A stretch of 64,000 nucleotides of DNA from assembly GCA_933228675.1 (NCBI GenBank), contig OW121743.1:18869151-18933150 (forward strand), read 5' to 3'. The position numbers were made by a program, and so were the translations under genes. The notes below the pieces were generated by a model. The model did not search any database. It was given only the letters and a program-made list of their open reading frames with translations, and was not told the DNA's origin. Of the stretch, positions 36,344 through 46,689 are shown piece by piece (position 1 is the stretch's first letter; each line of letters opens with the position of its first letter). Source of the stretch: Stomorhina lunata (lineage: Eukaryota > Arthropoda > Insecta > Diptera > Rhiniidae).

Positions 36344-37805
36344 CAAAATTTGTTTCAGTAATTTGTCAATAATAGCTCATTCGCATTAAGCTCGACAACG
36401 AAACAATAAGTAGTTTCGGCTTAAAACAATATAGAGAACTTAAGTTTTCACATACAAAATGAAAACTCCTTGTGTGTAAGTTTTCAAAGAAAACTTATTT
36501 GAAAACGTTTTAAATGCCAATACAATACTGAGTTGATTCCTTTTATTACAACTCTAATGTAGAAAAATAAGGAAATAACATAAAATAAATGTCAATTTAA
36601 AATAAAAAATGTAAAAACGAACATTTTATTTATTTATTTATTTATTTATTTCATTTTTGTAATATTCAAAGCCACATTTGGCCAATTATGAAAAATTTCA
36701 AAAATAGTTTTATTATTGTAATAAAAAATGTATTATTTTAATGTAATTAATAAATAATTAAGTGTTTGTCTCTTGTTTTCGAAAGAAAAGCGCGAGTGAA
36801 AAATTCATTTCTGCCGAAAACGTAATAAGTGTCAAATTTGGAAAATGTGAACTGTAGAGTTTTCGATGGTGTTTTCATAGGCCTTTCTAATTATAAGACC
36901 TAATTCTGTCATTATACAAACCAAAGACTCTATAATATTAAGATGTTGCACTTCCATACAATGACTTGCCGTATGGTCGTTTTGAAAACTCCATAAAAAA
37001 AGGCGATTATCCAATGAGAGAAAACTAATGCGCACACACATGCTCATGAAATGTATATTTGTTTGTGCGTTTATGTGTTTTTCATTGTTCTTCATCCACT
37101 TAATTTCACATTTGACAGAAAAAAATGTATGGAGTTCAATATATTTATATTATATTGTCTTTATACAAACGTTTTCTGAAATATATTTAAGATGTGTCTG
37201 TCATTTGGCGTTAAATGGGAGCTTGGGTCATATGTGCACCGATTAACTTAACAATTTGATTAGAGTTTATACAAAAATTATGTGTGAATAAATATAAACA
37301 TAAAACAATTATTACTTTAGATTTACAAGCGATTTTGTGATGTTCGTTAAATTTAAGTAGGTTTTGTATTGAAGCTATGGTCAAATATGAACCGATTTTG
37401 TATAAGCTACATCTTTCATAAAATTTATCAAAATCTACATTCATCACCATAAACTTATGACACACCGATAGCGGTGTAGAATATTAATTCTACAAAAAAA
37501 AATATATTAAATATTTTTGTACGAAACAACATTTCTCTAAAAGTTTTCCCTTACTTTTCCCAAAATTTGCAACTAAGTAGGAAAAATAAACAAAGATCTA
37601 CTCTGAACATACCTTCAAGTAAATATACATATACTGAACATACTCTTTATTTCATTTTTCATGGTAATCAATTTTGACATCTGCACATTTTCTTCGTTCT
37701 TGCAGCAAAAAACAGTGAGACGTTCCTACAAACTCTGGAATTTTCTTAAGAAATTGTGTTGAAATAATAATTAAATTAACTTAACTGAAATAAAACCATT
37801 TAATA
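36344..37805. other. Intergenic region upstream of CCT6 with repeat fragments
   Basis: 36600-36650 contains a (TTTA)n microsatellite (ATTTATTTATTTATTTATTT). 36915-36995 matches 10250-10335. 37190-37450 is a diverged relative of 26730-27000 inside the inverted-motif element. The last ~200 bp presumably include the CCT6 5' UTR; no core promoter motif was assigned. Confidence 0.55.
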
Positions 37806-40800
37806 ATGGCATCCATAAGTTTGTTGAATCCAAAAGCTGAATTTGCTCGGGCCGCCCAGGCTTTGGCCATTAATATTTCTGCTGCCAAAGGCTTGCAGGA
37901 TGTGATGCGTACCAATTTGGGACCCAAAGGAACAATGAAAATGTAAGTTATTTACGAATTTTTTGTGTAAGTAATATAAGGAAGAGTGTTTATAAGAGCT
38001 AGGAAGCGGTTTTGTTTTATTATATGGAAGTATTTGGAGCATCTGGTGTTTGAGACATCACGGGGTGTCGGCATTTGTTAAAAGTGAGGTTAGATTGACA
38101 ATTGTATGTGTCATCAGTGGTTGCATTGTATAGACAGTGTTGTAAAGTGATAATATATTGATTTAAGCTTAAAGTGGCTTAAAGTTTGTTTTTGTTAATT
38201 TGGAATTTAGACAACAGATGGTAAATCTGTAAGCAACATTTGGTGATCAAGATCATTTATGTAGTATATTTTATATAAAAATTTATAAAAATAAAATATT
38301 GATATTTTATTTTTATAAATTTTCATCTAAAAAAGGTTCACAATCGTAAATTTTTTACGCGTTTTATTTTTTTATGAGCAGTAATCCCCCATCCCCGGAT
38401 TTATCCTAAAACCTGATGGTTCTTGGACTGAATCTAGCCCTGAGGACTATTGACTATCGATTCTTCATAGTATTTTTGCTAGCTGCCTCCATGGGGGCTT
38501 CACTCCTAGTGGGTGGAGGGAGGTAAGAGTGATTTTCATTCCTAAAGCAGGGAAGGCTAGTCACTCTAAACATAAAGATTTTAGACTCAAATTCTTAGGC
38601 AGCAGATTCCTTGCTGACCTACAGGATCTACAACAGTGCATGTTGATTGATATTGTAGGGTTCATCACGGGTCTCAACTGGCCTAGATAGGGTAGTCTTC
38701 TCTACAACTTTCTGCTATCTTTTCTCTTTCTCTATCTTCATTCTTTCTTTTCTCCTTCTCTAGTAAAGGATCACAATGGACCCCTGGGGTCTCCCAGAAA
38801 TTTAAAACTCTGTCTCTCAAACTAGAACTTTCTTGCTAGAAATTTTGATATTTTTCACTTGATCTTGACATAAGACAAAAATTTGTTATCACGAAAATTT
38901 TTTAAATAGGAAAACTTTTATGTTTTTAGAGTATTTATATGTTTTTTCTAAGTCTGCTACATTTGCAGGATTACAGGTTTGCAAATCGCTTTTTATCTTA
39001 AAATTGTGCATTTTGTATTTTTTTTTTTAAAATTGTGGTTCTATATTAGCGCAAATATCCTGTAAATTATCTTAAACTCTTAATAATTTATTATATATTG
39101 AGCGCTATAGAAATATTGGTTAATTTAATTTAAATATGGTAGTTAAACGATTCACCAATATTTGGAACCATTTACCAACAATTTTAGATAACTCAATCTG
39201 TTTTATATTTGAATATACAATAAGTAAATTCCTTCAAAGTTACAAATCATGTTATTTTAGTTGCACTGTAGCCTATAAATTGCTGTAAACTTTTAGCAGT
39301 TTATTATAAATATTGTGCTATACAAAAAGATTAATTTAATTTGAATGCGGCTTAATCAATGGGTCATTATTCGGAACCATTAATCGATAAATGCAAAACT
39401 TTGAAATCAAATGATTTTTTTCTCATAGTTACTTTTCAATTGCACTATAGCCTGTAAATTGCTGTAAAACTTTAGCAAGTTATTATAAATATTGTGCGAG
39501 ATTAAAAAGATTAATATAATTTGAATGTGGCTTAATCAATATGTCACTATTCGGAACCATTAATCGATAAATTTTAAAAATTTCATAATTCAATAATCTG
39601 TAACATAAACTTTATCATTACAATATTTTTGAAACTGCTCGTTTTTCTGCAATTAATTTACCTCTTAAACAGACTTTAACATATTACTTTGTTACGTATA
39701 TAACCTAAAAATTGCTTAGAATCATTAACCTTTTTTTATAAATGTTGCGCCATATTAAAAAGTTTAATATAATTTGAATATGTCCTTAGTGAATTAGGAC
39801 ATTGTTCGGAACCATTAAACAATAAATTTATTAATATATATTTCATACTATTATTCGCTCAATAAAGATTTATTGGTCGTTAGAATATATTTTTGCATTC
39901 CTATGAATTTCGAATCGTTCCTTCATTCCCCTGGCTGACTTTTTTTTTATCTTATTTTCATGATTGTACATTGTTCAACGATATTAATAAAACTAAATTC
40001 ATTCAGTCATTTTTTTATTAAAATTGATCATTCCCCTGTGTATGTTTATAATGATCATTTCAATTTAGAAGGTGCTTTACAAGTTTTTGAATTAAAATTT
40101 AAACATGTTTTGAATGTTTCCTCATTCCTCTTTTCTTCTGGAAAAATTACACCTAGAAAACGACCTCTTCTTAAAATGTTTATAATTTTGATATGCTCTA
40201 ATTTAATATTTTCAAAGTTCTATGCCAATTTTTAAGATATTATAACTTTTATGCCGTATAAAAATGCTAACTTTATTTTTAAACTACTCCCTATTTTCAG
40301 GTTGGTCTCCGGTGCTGGCGATATTAAAATCACCAAGGACGGTAATGTTTTGTTGCATGAAATGCAAATTCAACATCCCACTGCCTCTATGATTGCTCGT
40401 GCCAGTACTGCTCAAGATGATTCAACTGGTGATGGTACCACCTCTACTGTTCTCCTAATCGGCGAGCTTCTTAAACAGGCCGATATCTTTTTGGCTGAAG
40501 GTTTACATCCACGCATTGTCACCGAAGGCTTTGAAAAGGCTCGTGAACAAGCATTGGCTGTTTTGGAGACCATGAAGGTACCAATTGAAGTTAATAAGAA
40601 GAGCTTGGCTGAAGTAGCCAACACCAGCTTGAAAACCAAAGTCCATGTTAGTTTAGCCGATCTTCTTACCGATGTCTGTGTTGATGCTGTCTTGGCTATT
40701 CGCAAGGATGATAAGCCCGCCGATTTGCATATGGTTGAAATCATGGAAATGCAACACAAAACTGCCACTGATACTTCTTTGATTAAGGGTTTGGTTATGG

Positions 40801-41759
40801 ATCATGGTGCCAGACATCCCGATATGCCTAAGCGTTTGGAAAATGCTTACATTTTGACTTGCAATGTCTCTTTGGAATATGAGAAATCTGAAGTTAACTC
40901 TGGTTTCTTCTACAAGACCGCCGAAGAACGTGAGAATTTTGTTAAGGCTGAACGTGAATTCATTGATCAGAGAGTAAAGAAAATCATTGAATTAAAGAAA
41001 AAGGTATGCGATGGTACCGAAAAATCATTCGTGGTCATTAACCAAAAGGGTATCGACCCCATGTCTTTGGATGCTTTGGCCAAGGAGGGTATTATGGCTT
41101 TGCGTCGTGCCAAGCGCCGTAATATGGAACGTTTGGCTTTGGCTTGCGGTGGTATTGCCATGAACTCTTTTGATGATATGGATGAATCTCATTTGGGCTA
41201 TGCTGGTGTTGTCTATGAACACACCTTGGGCGAAAACAAATACACCTTTGTGGAGGAATGCAAAAATCCCCAATCGGTCACCATACTCATCAAGGGCCCC
41301 AACAAACACACTATTGTCCAAATTAAGGATGCCATCAGAGATGGTTTAAGAGCTATTAACAATGCTATTAATGATAAGGCTGTTGTTCCTGGTGCTGGTG
41401 CCTTTGAAGTTAGAGCCTTCAATCAATTGATGAAATACAAAGACACTGTCAAGGGTAAAGTACGCTTGGGTATTCAAGCTTTCGCCGAAGCCTTGTTGGT
41501 TATTCCCAAAAACTTGGCCATTAACAGTGGCTATGATGCTCAAGATACTATTGTTAAGTTGACGGAGGAGGATCGTCTCAATCCCGATCCCGTAGGTTTA
41601 GATTTGTCCACCGGTGAAGCCATGAAACCTGCAGACTTGGGTGTTTATGATAACTACAATGTTAAGAAACAAATCTTGAATTCCTGCTCTGTAATTGCCA
41701 GCAATTTGTTGCTGGTCGATGAAGTTATGCGTGCTGGTATGACCAGTCTTAAGGGTTAG
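37806..41759 (+). CDS. CCT6: T-complex protein 1 subunit zeta (CCT6), 2 exons
   Basis: Zeta subunit of the eight-member cytosolic TRiC/CCT chaperonin, which folds actin, tubulin and many WD-repeat proteins using ATP. Exons 37806-37942 and 40301-41759 join inside Met46 (AAAAT|GTAAGT ... TTTCAG|GTTGGTCTCC) to give 531 residues, the length usual for CCT6. The start [20 protein letters not shown] and the run [20 protein letters not shown] around the junction are family signatures. The ATP-binding GDGTTS motif is at residues 89-94, and the second equatorial GAGAFE motif is present near residue 412. The ORF is intact. Exon 2 is markedly richer in G+C and has strong codon preference, as expected for an abundant protein. 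The 2.36-kb intron carries a LINE fragment and a local tandem repeat. A complete gene. Confidence 0.98.
38385..38830 (+). pseudogene. LINE fragment in the CCT6 intron (reverse transcriptase N-terminal motif)
   Basis: 38513-38590 translates to [19 protein letters not shown], matching the W-x2-(A/V)-x-V-x-(F/L)-I-P-K-x-GK motif at the start of I/Jockey-type RT domains. It degenerates after SKHKDF. The pyrimidine-rich TTTCTGCTATCTTTTCTC tract and AAAGGATCACAATGGACCCC that follow look like untranslated LINE sequence. Confidence 0.65.
39050..39840. repeat. ~180-250-bp divergent tandem repeat, 4 copies, in the CCT6 intron
   Basis: A unit containing AGCCTGTAAATTGCTGTAAA, TTATAAATATTGTGC, TTAATATAATTTGAATGTGG and ATTCGGAACCATTAATCGAT recurs from about 39059, 39270, 39448 and 39702. 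Spacing is about 211, 178 and 254 bp. The middle two copies are most alike. Confidence 0.8.
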
Positions 41760-41805
41760 TTTTCTTTCCCTAACAGGGAGAAAACTTCTACAAGTATTGA
41801 ATTGA

Positions 41806-41811
41806 AATAAA
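41806..41811 (+). promoter_or_regulatory. CCT6 polyadenylation signal
   Basis: AATAAA 47 bp after the stop codon, followed by an A run and T-rich sequence. Confidence 0.6.
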
Positions 41812-42320
41812 AAAAACACCCGCTTATCTAACATTTTACTTTATTTTCTTTCCTTTTTTTCATTTCTTTGTTTTAACAAACTTTGTCTCACATTTTGTTG
41901 CTAATTCGTTTTATAGTCATTTAAGACATTTTCTATGTTGATTTATTTAATTCACTTTCAAAAGTCTAGGGTTTAAAAATAACACTCATTTCTAAAACAT
42001 TAATCCTTTTTATGGAAATTTATCTTGAAAAATAAAAAAATATCAAGCATTTAAAAAATAATGATGTGTGGAATTGATAGCAGTGGGTGGGATGATTGGA
42101 ATAAAAATTTAAAAATTGTGCAAGAAATCAATTTTTGAATTTTTTAATTAACGAAAATTTTTAAATATTATTAAACTTAAATTTTAATGAATTTATCTTC
42201 AGTTTGCAATTAAAAAAAAATCAAACATTGTATCTTGTTTTCACCGAAAAAGCGAAATATTCATTTTAAATTCGTTGTAGATTTCCCTCCACTTCTAGGA
42301 ATTATGAAAGAAAAGCATCT

Positions 42321-42382
42321 GGTAACACTGATAACAGCTGATTTCTTTGTTCTCATTATGTATTACTATGAAACACCCTGTT
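42321..42382 (+). promoter_or_regulatory. Probable HAP40 promoter elements
   Basis: GGTAACACTG (42321-42330) is one base from the fly core-promoter 'motif 1' (YGGTCACACTR). AACAGCTGAT (42333-42342) fits the E-box promoter motif. ATGAAACACCCTGTT (42368-42382) is identical to the element upstream of the IMP1-like gene. The coding ATG follows at 42444. No TATA box is needed for this promoter class. Inferred, not tested. Confidence 0.45.
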
Positions 42383-42443
42383 ATAAATGTAAACAAACAA
42401 AAACTTCAGCTGAAAAATATTTTTACCGTAAACTTGGTCGAAA

Positions 42444-43476
42444 ATGGATAGTTATCCGAAAAATTTAGTTGATCAGTATTTAAAAGCCTCTACCAAACTC
42501 AAGAAAATCGAAAAAGCTGTTTTCAAGTATGTAGTCAATCTTTTTAAAATAGTTTGATCAAGATAAATCAAATCTTTCTTTTGATAGACGTTTTGGGCCC
42601 AATGTCTCGGAGGTGCTGGATGACTACAGCCGTTTGGCCATAAAGTTTGAGGAGGCTGGCATTTATCAGTATGCCGCCATGTGCCAACTAGGAGTAGCAA
42701 AATGTGAAAACTATTTACAAAATTCTATGGCCGAATGTCAGGCCCTACTTAAAGCTGCCCGTTTATTTCTGAAGGCTTACCAAGAAATGGAGGGATTATT
42801 GTTAAGATCTAATCGCCCGGAGTACAAAGAAACGGCATTGCATTGCTTTACCCAGGCGGTAGAAAAATGTCCTGATGATAGTGTCATGAAGGCAGCCATT
42901 ATACGTGAAATGACTCCCTTGCAACCTCACTATGAAGTTACTAGTACTTTTAATTCCCCAGCTCATCGTATCTATGAATTAGAACTCGCCACAGAGCAAA
43001 GTTTGAAAAATCATGACTATCTCAAAGCTCTACAGCAGTTAGATGATATTGTGGACAATATTTATGAGCGCAAAAAGCAACATCTCTATCAAGAGGTTTT
43101 GGCTAGAGTAGAAATATTAAGAGTTCTACTTTTGGTAGCTTTAACATTGCCACCAGCTAGGCAAACTCCAGCTCATATAAAACTTATAGAGTTCTATAGC
43201 CAATTGGCTGAATTTCAAATGGAGGATGGACTCCATACCAGCCCCAATCATTCACCCGCTCATGGTGTACATACGTTTGTCTCTTGGCGTCCCGGTTCTT
43301 ATTTAACGGAGTTTCAAAAATTTGCTTTAGCTGAAATCATTTTGGCCTGGCATCAAAATAAGCCGCGTGAATTAAAGGTGGCCTTAGAGGAATTTCGTCA
43401 TAATTTTATTTCCTTGTCGGAGACTCAAAGGTTTTTGATAAATTGTATTATTAAGAAAGTCGATAAGAAGTGTTAA
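42444..43476 (+). CDS. HAP40: HAP40 / F8A (40-kDa huntingtin-associated protein), 2 exons
   Basis: An alpha-helical, TPR-like protein that binds and stabilises huntingtin and has been linked to early-endosome motility through Rab5. Exons 42444-42526 and 42588-43476 flank a 61-bp intron (TTTCAA|GTATGT ... GATAG|ACGTTTTGGG) and give 323 residues in one frame. Recognition rests on the N-terminal part: LKASTKLKKIEKAVFKRFGP followed by a helix with YQYAAMCQLGVAKCEN. Further on are LRSNRPEYKETALHCFTQAV and a C-terminal SLSETQRFLINCIIKK. No catalytic motif is expected or seen. The internal Met at 42613 is not the start, because the upstream exon supplies a better N-terminus in phase. The gene is tail-to-tail with the Lsg1 gene, with ~0.5 kb between stop codons. 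It could in principle be another helical-repeat protein, but the overall pattern fits F8A well. Confidence 0.88.
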
Positions 43477-43541
43477 GAAGGATATAGAGTAATTTGCAAG
43501 CAAAAAGGATAAAAAACATTTAAATATTATTTACAGAGTAA

Positions 43542-43547
43542 AATAAA
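43542..43547 (+). promoter_or_regulatory. HAP40 polyadenylation signal
   Basis: AATAAA 66 bp after the stop codon. Confidence 0.6.
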
Positions 43548-43980
43548 TAAATTTTCATTCCATTTGATATCTTTCATTAGGTTTACAGTCAAGCATCATA
43601 AAATTTTAGCAAGACAAATAAAGCATTTTCAAAAAAAATACCAGGATATTAATGGACTGGTCATTTGATATTGGTTTCATATTCAAGCTATCCTAGTCTA
43701 ATTTCGATTAAAAATAGTTTAGTTAACGAACTTTTAGTAAATCTCCCAATGCATTACAAAATAAAAACATTCAAATCTTACAAGAATTTATTGAGAACAA
43801 AATTTAATTTCCTCATTAAATTTAAAGAATTTCACAACTTTTTGTAAAATTATTCACGATTATGTATTTTAAAAAATGTTAATTTTTATAATTTAAAATT
43901 ATCTTAATTAAAAAAATTTCACGATATCATTAGTTCACTTTAAATTTCACTACCGTAGATTTAAAAATTCTTAAAAATAT

Positions 43981-46137
43981 CTAATGTTGATCTAAATGAT
44001 TGAATTTCTTACGCAATTTTTCACGTCTCTCCTTTTTTACATTACGCCAAGGTTTATCTGTAGCCTCTGACTGCACAATGGAACCATCGGCCTGTACTCT
44101 AACAAAAGGGAAATGTGTGCGTCCTTTAACATGGGCAGCACCAGTTTGGTGAACGAAAAATTGACTATCCAAATCTTTGGAGGTAGTATTTTTGTTGATC
44201 TAATTTATATTTGAAAGGATTTACTAATTATTTAACTTTTCCTTAATACTTTTTTGACAACTTACCCTCATGGCCCTTTGCTGTTGATCAGGTAAAGATT
44301 TTTCTTCTATAATTTTACGTGATCTTTCGGGAAATTGATGAAATTCAGCTTGATCCATTGTGGGAGGTGCGACAGGATATAAGAGTTTACCATTGACATA
44401 ATCCTTTAGAACATAACGGGCCGAACGTGATTGATCTGGCTGTCCATTGGAGGTCATAAAACCACGATTATCTATGAGAAAGGAAAGTTTTAGAATGTCC
44501 CTAATGTTACATGTTTAAAACTTACAGCCATAAGCTAGCAAAAGTTCTTCTGAATGAGGACATCTATTGGGATCTTCACCCTCTATGGGCTTGGCTATTA
44601 TAATACCATATTTATCTTCTAAAATGTGTCGAGGTATGCGAGTACATAAAAGATTTACGGGAGGGACATGGTCACGCATCTGAAATTTTTTTAATGTAAT
44701 TAATTTTTTTTAATGATTTTTGGCAATTTATAAAACCTACCTGATCTATGGGCAATATACCATTCAATATCATGTCTGCCTTGGTTAAAACAAAACTAGG
44801 CATTACCAAACCAGGACAATCACACAACAATAGATCCTGATCTAAATACAAAGTCTGGAAATGTTTAGTTTTACCGGGTGTTGCCGATACTGAAACCTTT
44901 TTCTCTGTCATTAAAGCATTAATGGTACTACTCTTGCCCACATTGGGATAACCTACTAAACCTATGGTGGTAACCTTTTCTGTGTAAGTAGGGCCGTGAT
45001 ATACGGTCTTAAAAAGAGTAATAAGTTCTTCTCGGGATAATAATTTTGAGCTGTTTTTAAGGAATAGGGCTTCGGCTTTTTCTTCCTGAGGTGTGGGCAG
45101 TTTCTTTTCGATTTGCTTTAATTTATCTTCTAAATGATCCAAGGTATTGTTGATTTCAAGGGCTGCCTTTTTTAGATCATTAAGGGAAATATCTTCAGGT
45201 TGTTCCTCTGCTTCTTCCTCCTCGGTTCCACTATCTGTGGCATTTTCTCTTTCTTTCTCTTGATCCTCATTTTCCTGCTGCTTTTTGAGTTTAATTTCAG
45301 TTTTGGCCAACTTTTCCTCTCTTTCTTCCGCTTCTTTTAGTTCTTCTGTGGCCAGGGCGGCGGAGAAAAAGGCGGTCCTTATTCCCTGTTCATCAAAATA
45401 CTCAGCCCAATGTTGTCTTTGTTGATCCGTTAACAGATCAGATTTGTTTACCAAAATCATATTCATTTTATTGGGATTAACTTCCTTAACATATTTTTCC
45501 AAATCTTCACTTCTAAATAGAAGAGGATTACGTGCATCTACGATTTGTACGACCACATCGGATCTTTCCACCACACGCCACAATTGACGCCAAAACTCCA
45601 AGTTCTTTTCGTAAGGCGTCATTATGATCTCCTCATCTTCCTGCAGCAAAGCCAAATTACGTCTCCAGTCCAAGAAACTTTCTCTTTCTGTTCTTTGCAA
45701 TTCATCGGCTGAAGTCTCAGCCGTCCATTTGGGACGACGGGGAATTTTCAATAATTCCTTATTGTCCTGATGTTTCTTTTCAATTTGTATTTGTTCTTTG
45801 CGTGATAATAGACCAACACCTTGCTTGGGATTGATAAAAGCAATATTGAGCTTCTCAGCCTGAAACTCGGTGCCAGCTAATTCCGCAGTTCTCAAGAATT
45901 CCTGGAAGGAGGATTCTTCTGTTACAGAACTCAAGTTTAGACGACCCCAATCGTAACCATCTTGGATTTCAGTTGTGTGTAGCTATTGATAATAATATTT
46001 TATTAAAAAATATGTTACACCTATTGTTTTCTACTTACCATGGAATCATTGTCCACTTTCCTTCGAGGCGTATGACCAAAACGATCTTTAATCAAAGTCC
46101 TACCCAAACTACTGCCCCCTTTACCTTTTTTACTCAT
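43981..46137 (-). CDS. Ns3: Large subunit GTPase 1 (Lsg1 / Drosophila Ns3), 5 exons
   Basis: Cytoplasmic circularly permuted GTPase of the YlqF/YawG class that releases the export adaptor Nmd3 from pre-60S ribosomal subunits. Exons in transcript order: 46137-46039, 45982-44741, 44679-44526, 44471-44266, 44199-43981. All introns are GT/AG and 55-66 bp, and the product is 639 residues. The start MSKKGKGGSSLGRTLIKDRF and LHTTEIQDGYDWGRLNLSSV match Lsg1. Permuted motif order is visible: G4 NKSD at about 212-215, then G1 GYPNVGKSS at about 377-385, and G3 DCPG at about 421-424. An acidic, Glu/Lys-rich insert (about 245-300) separates G4 and G1, as in other eukaryotic Lsg1. The C-terminus is Lys/Arg-rich and ends NHLDQH. 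The frame is intact. Upstream of the start (46230-46320) only a CAGCTG E-box is noticeable. Confidence 0.96.
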
Positions 46138-46689
46138 TTTTATTTGTTATTTTTAAGATTTTCTTTACTTTTTCTGGGATTTTTTAATAAATTCTTGCAA
46201 TTTCAACACGTGCAATGCAATGAAGAAAAATAAACATCAAAACAATGACCAGCTGTCAAAAATAATCATTCACAATAGTGTTTAGTTAAAGAGGTGCCAT
46301 ATTTTTATAGAGCTGCCAGACGTAATTTGTTAGTAAAAGTGGTTACTTTGGGACTAACGAAAAAGATTTGACTAACTTTCCATTATTTTAAATATTTGAG
46401 AGAATTAAAGAAATTTTAAAGTTAAAAATTATTTGTTGGAAAGATATTCAGAGGTAAAATGTTAAAAATTGTATTTTTATTTAAAATTTGATAAGAATTT
46501 AAGAAAAATGTATGTTTTGTTAATGTAATGTAAATGCTAAATTTATAATTTGAAATGCAATTCAACCAATTTTCACGTCTCCATTATGTTTGCGCATTGT
46601 TTTTTGGAAAAAAATTTCAACAAATCCTAAGCGTAAATTATTTTATTTCGTTTAGTCGGGATAATATACTAAATTTTGTAATCGAAAAT
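46138..46689. other. Spacer upstream of the Lsg1 gene
   Basis: Contains the Lsg1 5' UTR and promoter by position (CAGCTG at 46251-46256), then AT-rich sequence with no other feature seen. Confidence 0.45.

Noticed and set aside
40412..41834. Several minus-strand frames in CCT6 exon 2
   Set aside because: Shadows of a strongly codon-biased plus-strand gene whose protein family is certain.
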